From Rhodococcoides trifolii (lineage in GTDB: Bacteria > Actinomycetota > Actinomycetes > Mycobacteriales > Mycobacteriaceae), in contig NZ_BMCU01000001.1 of the NCBI RefSeq assembly GCF_014635345.1, positions 1,054,001 to 1,118,000 on the forward strand: a stretch of 64,000 nucleotides of DNA. Direction: 5' to 3'. Positions 43,746-51,960 of the stretch are shown piece by piece (position 1 is the stretch's first letter; the number at the start of each line of letters is the position of its first letter). A program made the position numbers and the translations under genes. Below the pieces are notes generated by a model. The model saw only the letters and a program-made list of their open reading frames with translations, did no database searches and had not been told where the DNA came from.

Positions 43746-44525
43746 TCAGGAACCGGCGGGTGCGACTCTCCGTGCTCGGACCGTTCCGACGGCAACGATG
43801 GCTGCGGCGATCACAGCAGCCCATCCCGTCGTGGTGTTGATCAGCTCCCCGGTGAGGCGGCCCTGCGCGATCCAGCCGAGTCCCCAGACGATGGACAGCA
43901 TGGGGGCGATGCGGCCACGCCCCACGACGGCGACGAACAGCCCGATCACCGCGGCCACGGCCAACACGATCACGGACCACGAGGTTGCGCCGGCCGTGAT
44001 TCCGAGGTCGACGAGCCACGCCGTCGTGTTCGCGATCGTCGCTACGGACACCCAACCGAGGTAGAGCCCCATCGTTCCGTCGGTTACCACGGCGTCGACT
44101 CGATCGGTGGACCGCACGCGGCGCATCAGGAAGAAGACGTACGCGATCGACGCGAGCAGAACGGCGATGACGGCAACGGACAGCCACAGCACGCCGGCTT
44201 GAACGACAAGAATCCATGCTGCATTCAGAATCATCGTGATCGCGATCGGAATCCCGAGTAGCCGATGTCGATCGTTCGTCTTCTGCGACGGGAGGAATTG
44301 CCAGACCGTGTACGCCACGAAGCCGAGATAGATGACCGACCATATCGAGAAGGCAGGGCCGGCCGGTGCCACGAGCGTGGACGTGGCGCTGAGCGCACCA
44401 CCCGCTGCTTCGGCGATCGGAGTTCCGACGAACGCACCGGATCCGATCGCCGAGCCGACGATGGCGATCACCGCGCTGACGGCAACTGTTATCTGGCGGG
44501 TGGTGTCGGACGGGTTCCAGCTCAT
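43746..44525 (-). CDS. TspO/MBR-like (tryptophan-rich sensory) membrane protein
   Basis: Membrane protein of 259 residues with about seven hydrophobic segments. PAGPAFSIWSVIYLGFVAYTVWQ is the characteristic block of the longer TspO-related 'tryptophan-rich sensory protein' family in actinobacteria; later helices carry AAWILVVQAG and LYLGWVSVATIANTTAW. Function in tetrapyrrole or stress sensing is family-level knowledge. An 18-bp palindrome (44541-44558) lies 15 bp upstream of the start. Confidence 0.7.
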   Translation of the reverse strand: MSWNPSDTTRQITVAVSAVIAIVGSAIGSGAFVGTPIAEAAGGALSATSTLVAPAGPAFSIWSVIYLGFVAYTVWQFLPSQKTNDRHRLLGIPIAITMILNAAWILVVQAGVLWLSVAVIAVLLASIAYVFFLMRRVRSTDRVDAVVTDGTMGLYLGWVSVATIANTTAWLVDLGITAGATSWSVIVLAVAAVIGLFVAVVGRGRIAPMLSIVWGLGWIAQGRLTGELINTTTGWAAVIAAAIVAVGTVRARRVAPAGS

Positions 44526-45040
44526 GTCGCCTCCTCGATATGTTCAGTCTGCTGAACACATCGTATCAGCGGCGCGCGGGCTTTTCTGTACACAAGCCGT
44601 CCCTGACGACGGGAAACCGTCGAAACTGCGTACTCGAGTACGGATAGCCACCTCGGCGAGATAAAAGTCTGAAAGTTTTTTACACGAGGGCAAACGGCCG
44701 ACCGACACGCAACGGCGCTTTATCACTGGATTACCCCGCTGGGTGTTGCTGGACGATCTTTGCTGCAGTCGCGCCAAAGCTGCTGTAGCAGAACGTAATC
44801 AAAGGTTACGCCCAAAACGCCGTGTCTCCGATGACTGCGTGCAACCATTGTTGGAGCACAGAAGCACCGTTCCAGTAACGGATGTGAAGCCATTCTTTCC
44901 TGTAACACGGAAGTAATGGTCGAACGAAGTACCGACCGAGACCGTCTAGAAGACCGGCGGCCGACGTTTCCGCCCGAGCTCTCTGGCGGCAATCCCCTCT
45001 TTTGCCCGCACCAGGGCATCGACTCGATGGAGCCATTTTG
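44526..45040. promoter_or_regulatory. Intergenic region, TspO-like gene / SipW operon
   Basis: A 515-bp gap, the longest in the window, with visibly lower GC. It contains the palindrome at 44541-44558, a T-rich stretch near 44670-44685 (AAGTTTTTTACACG), CTGCT-GT-AGCAG near 44780, and CGTAA-N7-TTACG (44794-44810). No credible ORF was found on either strand. It most likely carries the promoter and operators of the SipW operon, with a long 5' leader. Confidence 0.55.
44541..44558. promoter_or_regulatory. Palindromic operator candidate upstream of TspO-like gene
   Basis: TGTTCAG-TCTG-CTGAACA, 7-bp perfect arms with a 4-bp spacer, 15 bp before the ATG of the minus-strand gene. The shape suits a TetR- or MarR-type dimer. 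No such regulator gene is adjacent. Confidence 0.5.
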
Positions 45041-45592
45041 ATGAACAAGACCACCAAGGGCGCGTTGGCCGCCGGCGCAGCTGCTGTCCTCCTGCTCGGA
45101 GGAGCCGGCAGCTTCGCGCTGTGGCAGGACCAGGAAACGGTGAACGAAGGAACCATCACCGCCGGCATTCTGGACATCGCCCCTCTCGCCGCCGGTCAGT
45201 GGTTCGACGTGTCCCCGGACCAGACCCGTGTCGCTATCGATCCGGCCGGAGCGTTCCGCATGGTGCCCGGCGACGTCCTCGAGTACAACGCGACGTTCAC
45301 CGTCACCGCCACCGGCAAGAACCTCACCGCCACCATCAACGGCGTTCCGGGCACCGTCGTCTACGGCGGCGGATTGACCGCTACCAACGCGCCGGTCGTC
45401 ACCACGGCCACCATCGGGACAACGACGCTGGCCAACAACGCGATCACCAGCGCCGACACCGGCAAGACCGTGTCCGTGAAGTCCACCCTCACCTTCGACA
45501 AGGCGACCGGCGGGCAGATCGGTCAGAACGGCACCGTGAACTTGGCGAGCTACCAGGTCGCAGTCCAGCAGACTCGTCCCGGCCAGCCCTGA
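45041..45592 (+). CDS. Exported protein with SipW-type alternate signal peptide (1)
   Basis: Protein of 183 residues. The N-terminus KGALAAGAAAVLLLGGAGSFALW ends in an aromatic-rich cleavage zone (SFALWQDQET), the TasA/CalY-like alternate signal cleaved by Ser-His SipW peptidases; I recall the RER_14450 exported family of Rhodococcus looking like this. The mature part is a beta-rich domain with no Cys. GGAG lies 8 nt before the ATG. First of five coupled genes with two dedicated signal peptidases. A fibre or matrix subunit is a reasonable inference. Confidence 0.82.
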   Translation: MNKTTKGALAAGAAAVLLLGGAGSFALWQDQETVNEGTITAGILDIAPLAAGQWFDVSPDQTRVAIDPAGAFRMVPGDVLEYNATFTVTATGKNLTATINGVPGTVVYGGGLTATNAPVVTTATIGTTTLANNAITSADTGKTVSVKSTLTFDKATGGQIGQNGTVNLASYQVAVQQTRPGQP

Positions 45593-45612
45593 GCGGTCTT
45601 GTCCGTCCTGCG

Positions 45613-46218
45613 ATGAGCGCTCACAGCCGAAAGCCTGCGTTCCCGACCAAACGGGTGCTCCTCGGCGCAACAGCCGCGGCGGTGGCTGCAGTGATCTTCG
45701 GATCGGTGCAGACCACCGGCGCGCTGTGGCGCGATTCGGGGGTGCGGGCGGCCGGTGTGGTCACGGCAGCAACGTTCTCTCTGTCGCCGGGGGTCGGGAC
45801 CGATCCCAACTTCACATTCACCGACCTGGCGAAGCCGAACATCACCGTCGGTGATTTCGTGCAGAAACCGCTGACGATCGCCAACACCGGTACTGCCAGA
45901 AACGGGTTGACCTATTTTCTGTCCAAAGCCGGTCCGTCGGTTACTGCGGGCCCGGGTGTCACGATCACGTTGAGTGGAACCGTAGTGCCCACGACTGCAT
46001 CGTGCACCGATACCAATACCCCGACCGGAACCGCGGCGTTCACGACGTTCGACACGGCGTCCACGACGACCGCGGCGACCAGTTCACCGCGCACGCTCGC
46101 CAAGGGTGCATCCGAGATTTGGTGCATCAGGAGCACTCTCAAATCAGTTGTCACGGTGACGCCGCCTGCATCGTCTACCTTCACCATCGCCTTCGCGTTC
46201 CGAGCGGACCAGAAATGA
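45613..46218 (+). CDS. Exported protein with SipW-type alternate signal peptide (2)
   Basis: Protein of 201 residues. After a basic start (HSRKPAFPTKR), a hydrophobic helix ends VQTTGALWRDSG, matching the W-D type alternate cleavage zone. The mature part is Thr-rich, with FTDLAKPNITVGDFVQKPLTIANTGT resembling the TasA/camelysin strand pattern, and two Cys (SCTD, IWCIR) that may form a disulfide. ATG at 45613 is the first in frame after the previous stop. It overlaps the peptidase gene by 4 bp. Confidence 0.78.
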   Translation: MSAHSRKPAFPTKRVLLGATAAAVAAVIFGSVQTTGALWRDSGVRAAGVVTAATFSLSPGVGTDPNFTFTDLAKPNITVGDFVQKPLTIANTGTARNGLTYFLSKAGPSVTAGPGVTITLSGTVVPTTASCTDTNTPTGTAAFTTFDTASTTTAATSSPRTLAKGASEIWCIRSTLKSVVTVTPPASSTFTIAFAFRADQK

Positions 46219-46802
46219 CATACGTTCAAGAAGAGCCCACCACCACCGAACCGGACGAGTCGACCGGTCCGATGTGGTGGCTCGCGCGCATCGTCTCGAT
46301 GATGCTCCTGTTCTTCTTCGTGGCCATTCTTCTTGCGGCCGTCGTCATTCCGAAGGTCGGCGGCGCCATGCCGTACACGATTCTGACCTCGTCCATGGAA
46401 CCGCTCTACCCTCCCGGCACCCTCGTCGTGGTTCGGGAGACCGATGCCGATGCCCTGGTCGCCGGGACGGTCGTGACGTACCAGATCCGTTCGGGCGAAC
46501 CCGATGTGATCACGCACCGCATCATCTCGGCTGGGATCGACAAGGACGGCAAGCGCACCTACACGACCCAGGGTGACAACAACCCGCAGCCCGACGAGAA
46601 CGGGGTCCTGCCCGCGCAGATTCGCGGAACGCTCTGGTACCACATTCCGTATCTCGGCTACGTCAACAACTGGCTTACCGGGGAGAAGCGCACCTGGGTC
46701 GTGGGCATTGCTGCCGGCGGGCTGTTTCTCTTCGCTGCAACACAATTCGTCTCTGCCGGCGTGGACCGACGGCGACGCGGCGGGCGGCACGCGGCCCCAT
46801 GA
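46215..46802 (+). CDS. sipW: Signal peptidase I, SipW (ER/archaeal Ser-His) type
   Basis: Membrane peptidase of 195 residues that cleaves alternate signal peptides of the flanking exported proteins. One N-terminal helix (IVSMMLLFFFVAILLAAVVI), nucleophile Ser60 in ILTSSMEPLYPPG, and His101 in VITHRII where ordinary bacterial enzymes have Lys; TQGDNNPQPD is box E. A second helix (VVGIAAGGLFLFAA) near the C-terminus is typical of SipW. ATG overlaps the upstream stop. Confidence 0.9.
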   Translation: MTYVQEEPTTTEPDESTGPMWWLARIVSMMLLFFFVAILLAAVVIPKVGGAMPYTILTSSMEPLYPPGTLVVVRETDADALVAGTVVTYQIRSGEPDVITHRIISAGIDKDGKRTYTTQGDNNPQPDENGVLPAQIRGTLWYHIPYLGYVNNWLTGEKRTWVVGIAAGGLFLFAATQFVSAGVDRRRRGGRHAAP

Positions 46803-47371
46803 GCTCTGTTCGCACACTGCTGTGCAGCGCCCGCGTGCGGGCGCTGCTTTCACTCGGCATGGTCCTCGGACTCGGAGCCGTCGGCACGCTCGCCGCGTGG
46901 TCCGCGGCGCCCGTCACGACATCAGGAGTCTTCACCACCGGTGTCATCGACATCCAGCTGAACGGCAACCAGGGGGCCACGTCGACAACCCCATACGTAT
47001 TCTCGCCGACCAACTCAGTGGTCCCGGGTGCGAGCGTCGCGGTGGTGTTGCCCGTGCAGAACAAAGGGACGGTTCCCTTCACCTACACGACGTCGGTGAT
47101 CGGTGAAAACACCGCCGGAAAGGCGTATCAGTTGACTGCGCTGTACGGCGGAAGTACGGCCGACGGTAAGAGCTGCACCGGCGGCAGCGCGACAACTCCG
47201 ACCACCGTTGCGTTGACGACATCGGTTTCCATCGGCGGCTCGCGAGGGCTCGCCGTCGGATCGGCTTCGGACAATATCTGTCTGCAGTTCGCGCTGCCGA
47301 TCACGACGACAGGCGTGGCGACAGGCGACGTCGGCAACGTCCTGTTCACGTTCTTGGCGACGTCCACATGA
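46799..47371 (+). CDS. Exported protein with SipW-type alternate signal peptide (3)
   Basis: Protein of 190 residues. Signal-like N-terminus RALLSLGMVLGLGAVGTLAAW followed by SAAPVTTSG. The mature portion (FTTGVIDIQLNG, PVQNKGTVPFTYTTSVIGENTAGKAY) follows the TasA-like strand order, with Cys pair SCTGG and NICLQ. It overlaps the genes on both sides by 4 bp, between the two signal peptidases. Third predicted substrate of this locus. Confidence 0.8.
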   Translation: MSSVRTLLCSARVRALLSLGMVLGLGAVGTLAAWSAAPVTTSGVFTTGVIDIQLNGNQGATSTTPYVFSPTNSVVPGASVAVVLPVQNKGTVPFTYTTSVIGENTAGKAYQLTALYGGSTADGKSCTGGSATTPTTVALTTSVSIGGSRGLAVGSASDNICLQFALPITTTGVATGDVGNVLFTFLATST

Positions 47372-48888
47372 CACGGTCCCGCGGACGTCTTCAGGAGGCA
47401 GCCCTCACGGTCGGTGCGCTGCTAGGACTGCTGTGCATCGTCGCTGCGATGGCAGCCATGCTGTTCGGCATCACTCCGCTGGTCTTCCGATCGGGATCCA
47501 TGTCGCCGACCATCACCACCGGTTCGGTCGCACTCGGTCGCGACATCCCCGCCACCGAGGTACGCGTCGGCGACATCGTCAGTGTCGATCGTGCAGACGG
47601 TTCCCGCCTCACGCACCGCGTCCAGTCGGTCGACTCCGTCGCCGGCAACTCCGCGACGTTGACGTTGAAGGGCGACGCGAACGAGTCGGCCGATCCGACG
47701 CCCTACGTCGTCACGACCGTGACCGACGTGATCGCCCACGTTCCGTACCTTGGATACTTCGTCGCGTGGCTGAGCACTCCGTTCGCCTGGGCGACTGGAG
47801 CCGTGCTGGCTGTATCGCTGATGTGGATAGCGTTCCGCCCGGACTCGTCGAGCTCACCACGCGGGTCGCCGCGTCACGGCCGGCACGCGAAGTCGAAGAA
47901 TCCCCCGGTGGTCGTGCCGATCGTGCTCGTCGCTGTGGTTGCTTCGGTTGTGGGAGTGGGGTTCTCCCGTTCGGATATGACTGCGGCTGCCGGAACCGAC
48001 ACTGCATACGGCCGAGCGGCAGTGACCGTGGGGTTCCTGCCCGGCCCGCCCACGTTCACGTGCGCGAACAGGGCTATCACCGGTGTCGACTTGTCGTTCA
48101 CCAGCAACGATTCCCGTTTCACCTACGAAGTTCGTTACACGGGAGGGATGACTACCGCGGTCAGAGGTCCGGCCGCGGTTGGAACAAACTTCACTGTCAC
48201 ACCACCGGTATTGAATCTGGGTCTGGGTACCACCACAGCGACGCTCGTCGCGAAGTACAACTCGTTCGTCAGCGCCCCGTTGACTCGTGCGTTCACCACG
48301 ACCGTCGTGCTCACCGGTTGCGCACCCGCCGGCTCGACGTCATCGGGCGCCGCCAGCCAGTCGGCCCGTGTCGCCCAAGCACCGGCTGCCAGTGCGTCCA
48401 CCACGACCCCGAGCACGACGACCTTGAGCACGACGACCCCGAGCGCGACGACAGCCACGTCCCCCACGACAACGTCAACTGCAGCACCCACGCCCACAAC
48501 GACGCCGGCTACCACCACCCCGGCGGTGACGACACCGCCCACAACCACAACCACCACCCCACCCCCACCGACGACAACCTCGACGCCCCCACCCCCCGCC
48601 GACGCCTTCATCCCCGCCGGCTCGTCGAGGACCAGCGGTACCAACACCGCCTCCATCGCCGACGGCCAACTGACCGTCACCGACGGGACGGGAAATACCG
48701 TTTATCAAAGACCAGTCACATCCAGCCAGCGCTACGGCACCGGCATCGTCTGGTCGAGCACCGGTGACCTCTACGCACTCTCCGATACCGCTGGGCCGGT
48801 GCGGATTTCGCCGGCGTCGGACGGAACCTGGTCGTCGGCGTCGGTCGATACCTCGGCGTTGCCCGCGGACATCGCCGCACTTGTCTGA
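47368..48888 (+). CDS. SipW-type signal peptidase fused to an extracellular Thr/Pro-rich stalk protein
   Basis: Protein of 506 residues with two apparent parts. Residues 1-160 are a SipW-like peptidase: helix, Ser44 in FRSGSMSPTI, His83 in RLTHRVQS, KGDANESADP, then a second helix. A third helix (VVVPIVLVAVVASVVGVGF, ~residue 190) precedes a beta-rich segment with a Cys pair (TCANR, TGCAP), a ~85-residue Ser/Thr/Pro stalk, and a final ~95-residue domain. No LPXTG-type sortase signal is visible. A self-anchoring peptidase-adhesin is one reading. Confidence 0.8.
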   Translation: MTRSRGRLQEAALTVGALLGLLCIVAAMAAMLFGITPLVFRSGSMSPTITTGSVALGRDIPATEVRVGDIVSVDRADGSRLTHRVQSVDSVAGNSATLTLKGDANESADPTPYVVTTVTDVIAHVPYLGYFVAWLSTPFAWATGAVLAVSLMWIAFRPDSSSSPRGSPRHGRHAKSKNPPVVVPIVLVAVVASVVGVGFSRSDMTAAAGTDTAYGRAAVTVGFLPGPPTFTCANRAITGVDLSFTSNDSRFTYEVRYTGGMTTAVRGPAAVGTNFTVTPPVLNLGLGTTTATLVAKYNSFVSAPLTRAFTTTVVLTGCAPAGSTSSGAASQSARVAQAPAASASTTTPSTTTLSTTTPSATTATSPTTTSTAAPTPTTTPATTTPAVTTPPTTTTTTPPPPTTTSTPPPPADAFIPAGSSRTSGTNTASIADGQLTVTDGTGNTVYQRPVTSSQRYGTGIVWSSTGDLYALSDTAGPVRISPASDGTWSSASVDTSALPADIAALV

Positions 48889-48939
48889 CCTCGGGTGTAG
48901 AAACGAGCGAGACGTACCCGCGACGACGAGGAGAACACC

Positions 48940-49455
48940 GTGGACCACACCGGTCTGTTGATCGACGCTTTCGACCGCATCAGGGAGGTCGTGCACGCCA
49001 CGCTGGACGACCTCGACGAGAAAGCACTGACCTACCGGCCCGACGCGGACGCCAACTCGATCGCGTGGTTGATCTGGCATCTCACGCGCGTGCAGGACGA
49101 TCACGTCGCCGGTGTTGCGGAGACTCCGCAGGTCTGGGAGAACGATGGCTGGGACCAGCGGTTCGACCTTCCCTTCCCGAGCGGGCAGATCGGGTACGGG
49201 CAGTCGTCGGACGACGTCGCCGCCGTGACCACCGATGCGGAACTGCTGCTCGGCTATCACGACGCGGTGCACGCCGCCACGGTTGCGTACGTGAAAACGT
49301 TGAGTGCGGAGGATCTCGACCGGGTGGTCGACGAGAACTGGGATCCGCCCGTCACCTTGTCGGTGCGCTTGGTCAGCGTGGTGTCCGACGACCTACAGCA
49401 CGCAGGCCAAGCTGCGTACGTCCGTGGGCTTTTCGAGCGACGTCAGGGCAGCTGA
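48940..49455 (+). CDS. DinB/DUF664-like protein (mycothiol-dependent transferase family)
   Basis: Protein of 171 residues with the four-helix DinB fold; metal ligand candidates in IAWLIWHLTRVQDDH and VVSDDLQHAGQAAYVRG. Family members use mycothiol or other thiols in transfer and isomerisation reactions in actinobacteria. Start GTG at 48940 follows GAGGAGAACACC. It lies 51 bp after the SipW operon but encodes a cytosolic protein, so the link is probably incidental. The 3' end overlaps the convergent asparaginase by 13 bp. Confidence 0.8.
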   Translation: MDHTGLLIDAFDRIREVVHATLDDLDEKALTYRPDADANSIAWLIWHLTRVQDDHVAGVAETPQVWENDGWDQRFDLPFPSGQIGYGQSSDDVAAVTTDAELLLGYHDAVHAATVAYVKTLSAEDLDRVVDENWDPPVTLSVRLVSVVSDDLQHAGQAAYVRGLFERRQGS

Positions 49456-50384
49456 CCCGGCACCACTTCGCCGCACAGTTCGTCGAAGCGGTCGACGTCG
49501 TCTCCGGCGATCAACGCGGCCAACAGAATTCGTGTCTGGCTCGGTCGCAGGAAGCATGTTCCGTGGGCGCCGGCCGCCGCTAGGTCGCTGCCACCGCCGC
49601 CGCCGCCGTAGGTCGTGACGACCGAACCGTGAGGGACGCGCGTCGACAGTGCAATCACAACCCCGGCATCGGCCGCGTCCCGAACGGCAAGTGTCACATC
49701 CGAATTGGTGTTGCCCGCGCCGAGTGCTTCGAGAACCACGCCCTTCGCACCGGCCGCTACGACCGCGTCGAGCGCAACGCGGTCGACTCCCGGGTACAGC
49801 GCGACGATGTCGACGCGCATATCGCCGATCGACCGCGCGGACAGCACCGTGCGCGGGGTGGCCGCCTTTGCCGGACGCGATCCGAATGCCGCGACACCCT
49901 CGGTGTCGATCTTGACGGTTCCTCGAGCGGGAAACAGGTGGCCGTCGAAGGCGATCAGGACACCCCGGCCCCGCAGAACGGGATCGTGCGCCGCGGCGAT
50001 CGCGAACTCGAGGTTCGCGGGCCCGTCCGCATCGGGGTGGTCGGATGTGCGCTGCGCCCCGGTGAACACGACCGTGCGGGCATCGGCGTGAAAGAGGTCG
50101 ACGAGAAATGCGCATTCCTCCATCGAATCCGTTCCGTGCAGAACGACGACGCCGTCGATGGACGGATCTCCCAAAGCTGTCTCTACCGCCGACCGTACGA
50201 CGTCGAAGTCGCGCAACGACATTGCGGCACTGTCGACGGACATGATGTCGAGAATCCGAATGTCGGCTACCGACGACAGTGAACCGACGGTGTCGGTTCC
50301 GGTCACGGTGGGTGTGCTGACGCCGACGGCGTTCGACGTGCTGGAAATGGTTCCACCCGTCGTCACCACGGCTATGTTCGGCAC
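49443..50384 (-). CDS. ansA: L-asparaginase
   Basis: Enzyme of 313 residues hydrolysing asparagine to aspartate and ammonia. Both asparaginase signatures are visible: VVTTGGTISSTSN with the nucleophilic Thr and GVVVLHGTDSMEECAF with the second catalytic Thr-Asp. No signal peptide, so the cytoplasmic type. Upstream it faces two palindromes at 50418-50468 that may be its control sites. Confidence 0.92.
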   Translation of the reverse strand: MPNIAVVTTGGTISSTSNAVGVSTPTVTGTDTVGSLSSVADIRILDIMSVDSAAMSLRDFDVVRSAVETALGDPSIDGVVVLHGTDSMEECAFLVDLFHADARTVVFTGAQRTSDHPDADGPANLEFAIAAAHDPVLRGRGVLIAFDGHLFPARGTVKIDTEGVAAFGSRPAKAATPRTVLSARSIGDMRVDIVALYPGVDRVALDAVVAAGAKGVVLEALGAGNTNSDVTLAVRDAADAGVVIALSTRVPHGSVVTTYGGGGGGSDLAAAGAHGTCFLRPSQTRILLAALIAGDDVDRFDELCGEVVPGQLP

Positions 50385-50417
50385 CTGTTCACCCTAGTGC
50401 CCGGGCCCGTCTCACCC

Positions 50418-50468
50418 GACCCAATGTCACATTCGGTCCATATACGCGACCCAGTGTCACACTGGGTC
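50418..50468. repeat. Two 21-bp palindromes, 30 bp apart
   Basis: Unit 1 (50418-50438) is a near-palindrome and unit 2 (50448-50468) a perfect one, both centred on TGTCACA with GACCCA/GGTC ends. They share about 18 of 21 bases and are spaced by almost three helical turns. They lie 34 bp upstream of the ansA start and just after the FprB-like gene on the same strand. Either cooperative operators for ansA or a dispersed intergenic repeat. Confidence 0.65.
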
Positions 50469-50486
50469 CAAACAGAGACGACGAAC

Positions 50487-51953
50487 CTACCGCCCGATCC
50501 GCTCCGCCAACCGCGCCCGCAGCGACGCCTTCGACGCCCGCGCCGGCGCATCGGCGATCAACGCGTCGACGGTCTGCTCGGCGTCGAGCTTGTTGTCGCC
50601 GATCCCGCCGGTGGCGCCGCGCTTCGCCCATCCGACGACATACGTTCCGGGGACCGGTGTGCCGGACGCATCGACGACACGTCCGTCGACATTGCGAATG
50701 GTGCCGGTCTCGGGATCGAAGGGGAGGCCGGGCAGCTCCGAACCGCGGTATCCGATTGCCCTCAGCGTAAGTTGTGCCGGAACGCTCACCACGTCGCCGC
50801 CGATAGAGATGTCGACGGACTCGACTCGGTCGGAGCCGGTCAGGGCGACGGGAGATGCACCGAACGCGAACACGATTCGTCGACCGTCGGTGGGCAGCGA
50901 GTCGAGCGAGACCACGGGGGCACCGGCCAGTGCCGACGCAGGAGCCGACAACGGGAGGCCGTTGATCGCGTCGACCGATCCGGCCACGGCAACCTCGACA
51001 CCCGGTCGGACGACGAGCGCCTGGCATTCGGAGCGCGTGAACGCAGCGAATTCAGGACCCCGGCGTGCCAAGACGATCACTTCACGCACGCGATGTGACC
51101 GCAAGGCGCGCAGGGCATGTGGCGCGATATCGGTGCCCACCAAGCTGTCCGGGTCGGAGGTGAGGATGCGGGCCGCGTCGAGCGCGACGTTCCCGTTGCC
51201 CACGATCACGACGCGATCGATCCCGGTGAGGTCGATGACGTCCGCGGCGACATCGGGGTGGCCGGTGTACCAACCGACGAGAGTGCGGGCACTCATCGAC
51301 CCGGTGAGCTCGGCGCCGGGTACGTCGAAGGTGCGGTCGACGTCGGCGCCCACCGCGTAGACGACGGCGTCGAATTTGTCTGCCAGAGAGGCGGGTTCGA
51401 CGTCTGCACCGACGTGCACGCCGAGCTTCATGGTGACGCGGGGGTGCACGAACAGCGACCGGAAGTGCTCACCGATGCGGCGGGTCCCCTGGTGGTCGGG
51501 CGCCACGCCGAACCGTGCCAGACCGCCGGGAGTCCGCAACCGGTCGTAGAACGTGACGCGTGCGTCGGAGGTGCGCAGTATCGCCTGTGCTGCATAGCAA
51601 GCGGCGGGTCCGGTGCCCACGACGGCCACGGAGATGCGGCCGATGTCGTGGACGTTGGGCGGGGGAAACTTGGGTGCGTACCAGAGATGGTCGGCGGCTC
51701 GGTCGCGGTAGTAATCGGCGTTCAGTTCGGCGTAGATCACCTGGTCCGGCGCGAGCCGGGAGACGCGGGTGATCGCGTCGACCGGGCACGCATCGGCACA
51801 GGCGCCGCAGTCGATGCACGACCGCGGGTCGATGAACAACAGATCGGTCTTACCGAAGTCGGGCTCGTCCGGTGTCGGATGAATGCAGTTGACCGGGCAA
51901 ACCGACAGACATGATGCGTCGTTGCAACAGTTCTGGGTGATCGCAAATGCCAT
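50487..51953 (-). CDS. fprB: Ferredoxin--NADP reductase with N-terminal ferredoxin domain (FprB-like)
   Basis: Protein of 488 residues. The first ~75 residues are a 7Fe/8Fe-type ferredoxin (CCNDASCLSVCPVNC and CIDCGACADACPVDAI). The rest is an adrenodoxin-reductase-like flavoprotein with FAD motif VAVVGTGPAACYAA and NADPH motif VVIVGNGNVALDAAR. It moves electrons between NADPH and oxygenases. It is 7 bp downstream of the diiron oxygenase gene, and a P450 lies further upstream on the same strand, so it may serve either. Confidence 0.92.
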   Translation of the reverse strand: MAFAITQNCCNDASCLSVCPVNCIHPTPDEPDFGKTDLLFIDPRSCIDCGACADACPVDAITRVSRLAPDQVIYAELNADYYRDRAADHLWYAPKFPPPNVHDIGRISVAVVGTGPAACYAAQAILRTSDARVTFYDRLRTPGGLARFGVAPDHQGTRRIGEHFRSLFVHPRVTMKLGVHVGADVEPASLADKFDAVVYAVGADVDRTFDVPGAELTGSMSARTLVGWYTGHPDVAADVIDLTGIDRVVIVGNGNVALDAARILTSDPDSLVGTDIAPHALRALRSHRVREVIVLARRGPEFAAFTRSECQALVVRPGVEVAVAGSVDAINGLPLSAPASALAGAPVVSLDSLPTDGRRIVFAFGASPVALTGSDRVESVDISIGGDVVSVPAQLTLRAIGYRGSELPGLPFDPETGTIRNVDGRVVDASGTPVPGTYVVGWAKRGATGGIGDNKLDAEQTVDALIADAPARASKASLRARLAERIGR

Positions 51954-51960
51954 CAGAGCA

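Noticed and set aside
44723-45670. Minus-strand open frame over the first SipW substrate gene
   Set aside because: It is antisense to a convincing exported protein and lacks a ribosome site or domain.
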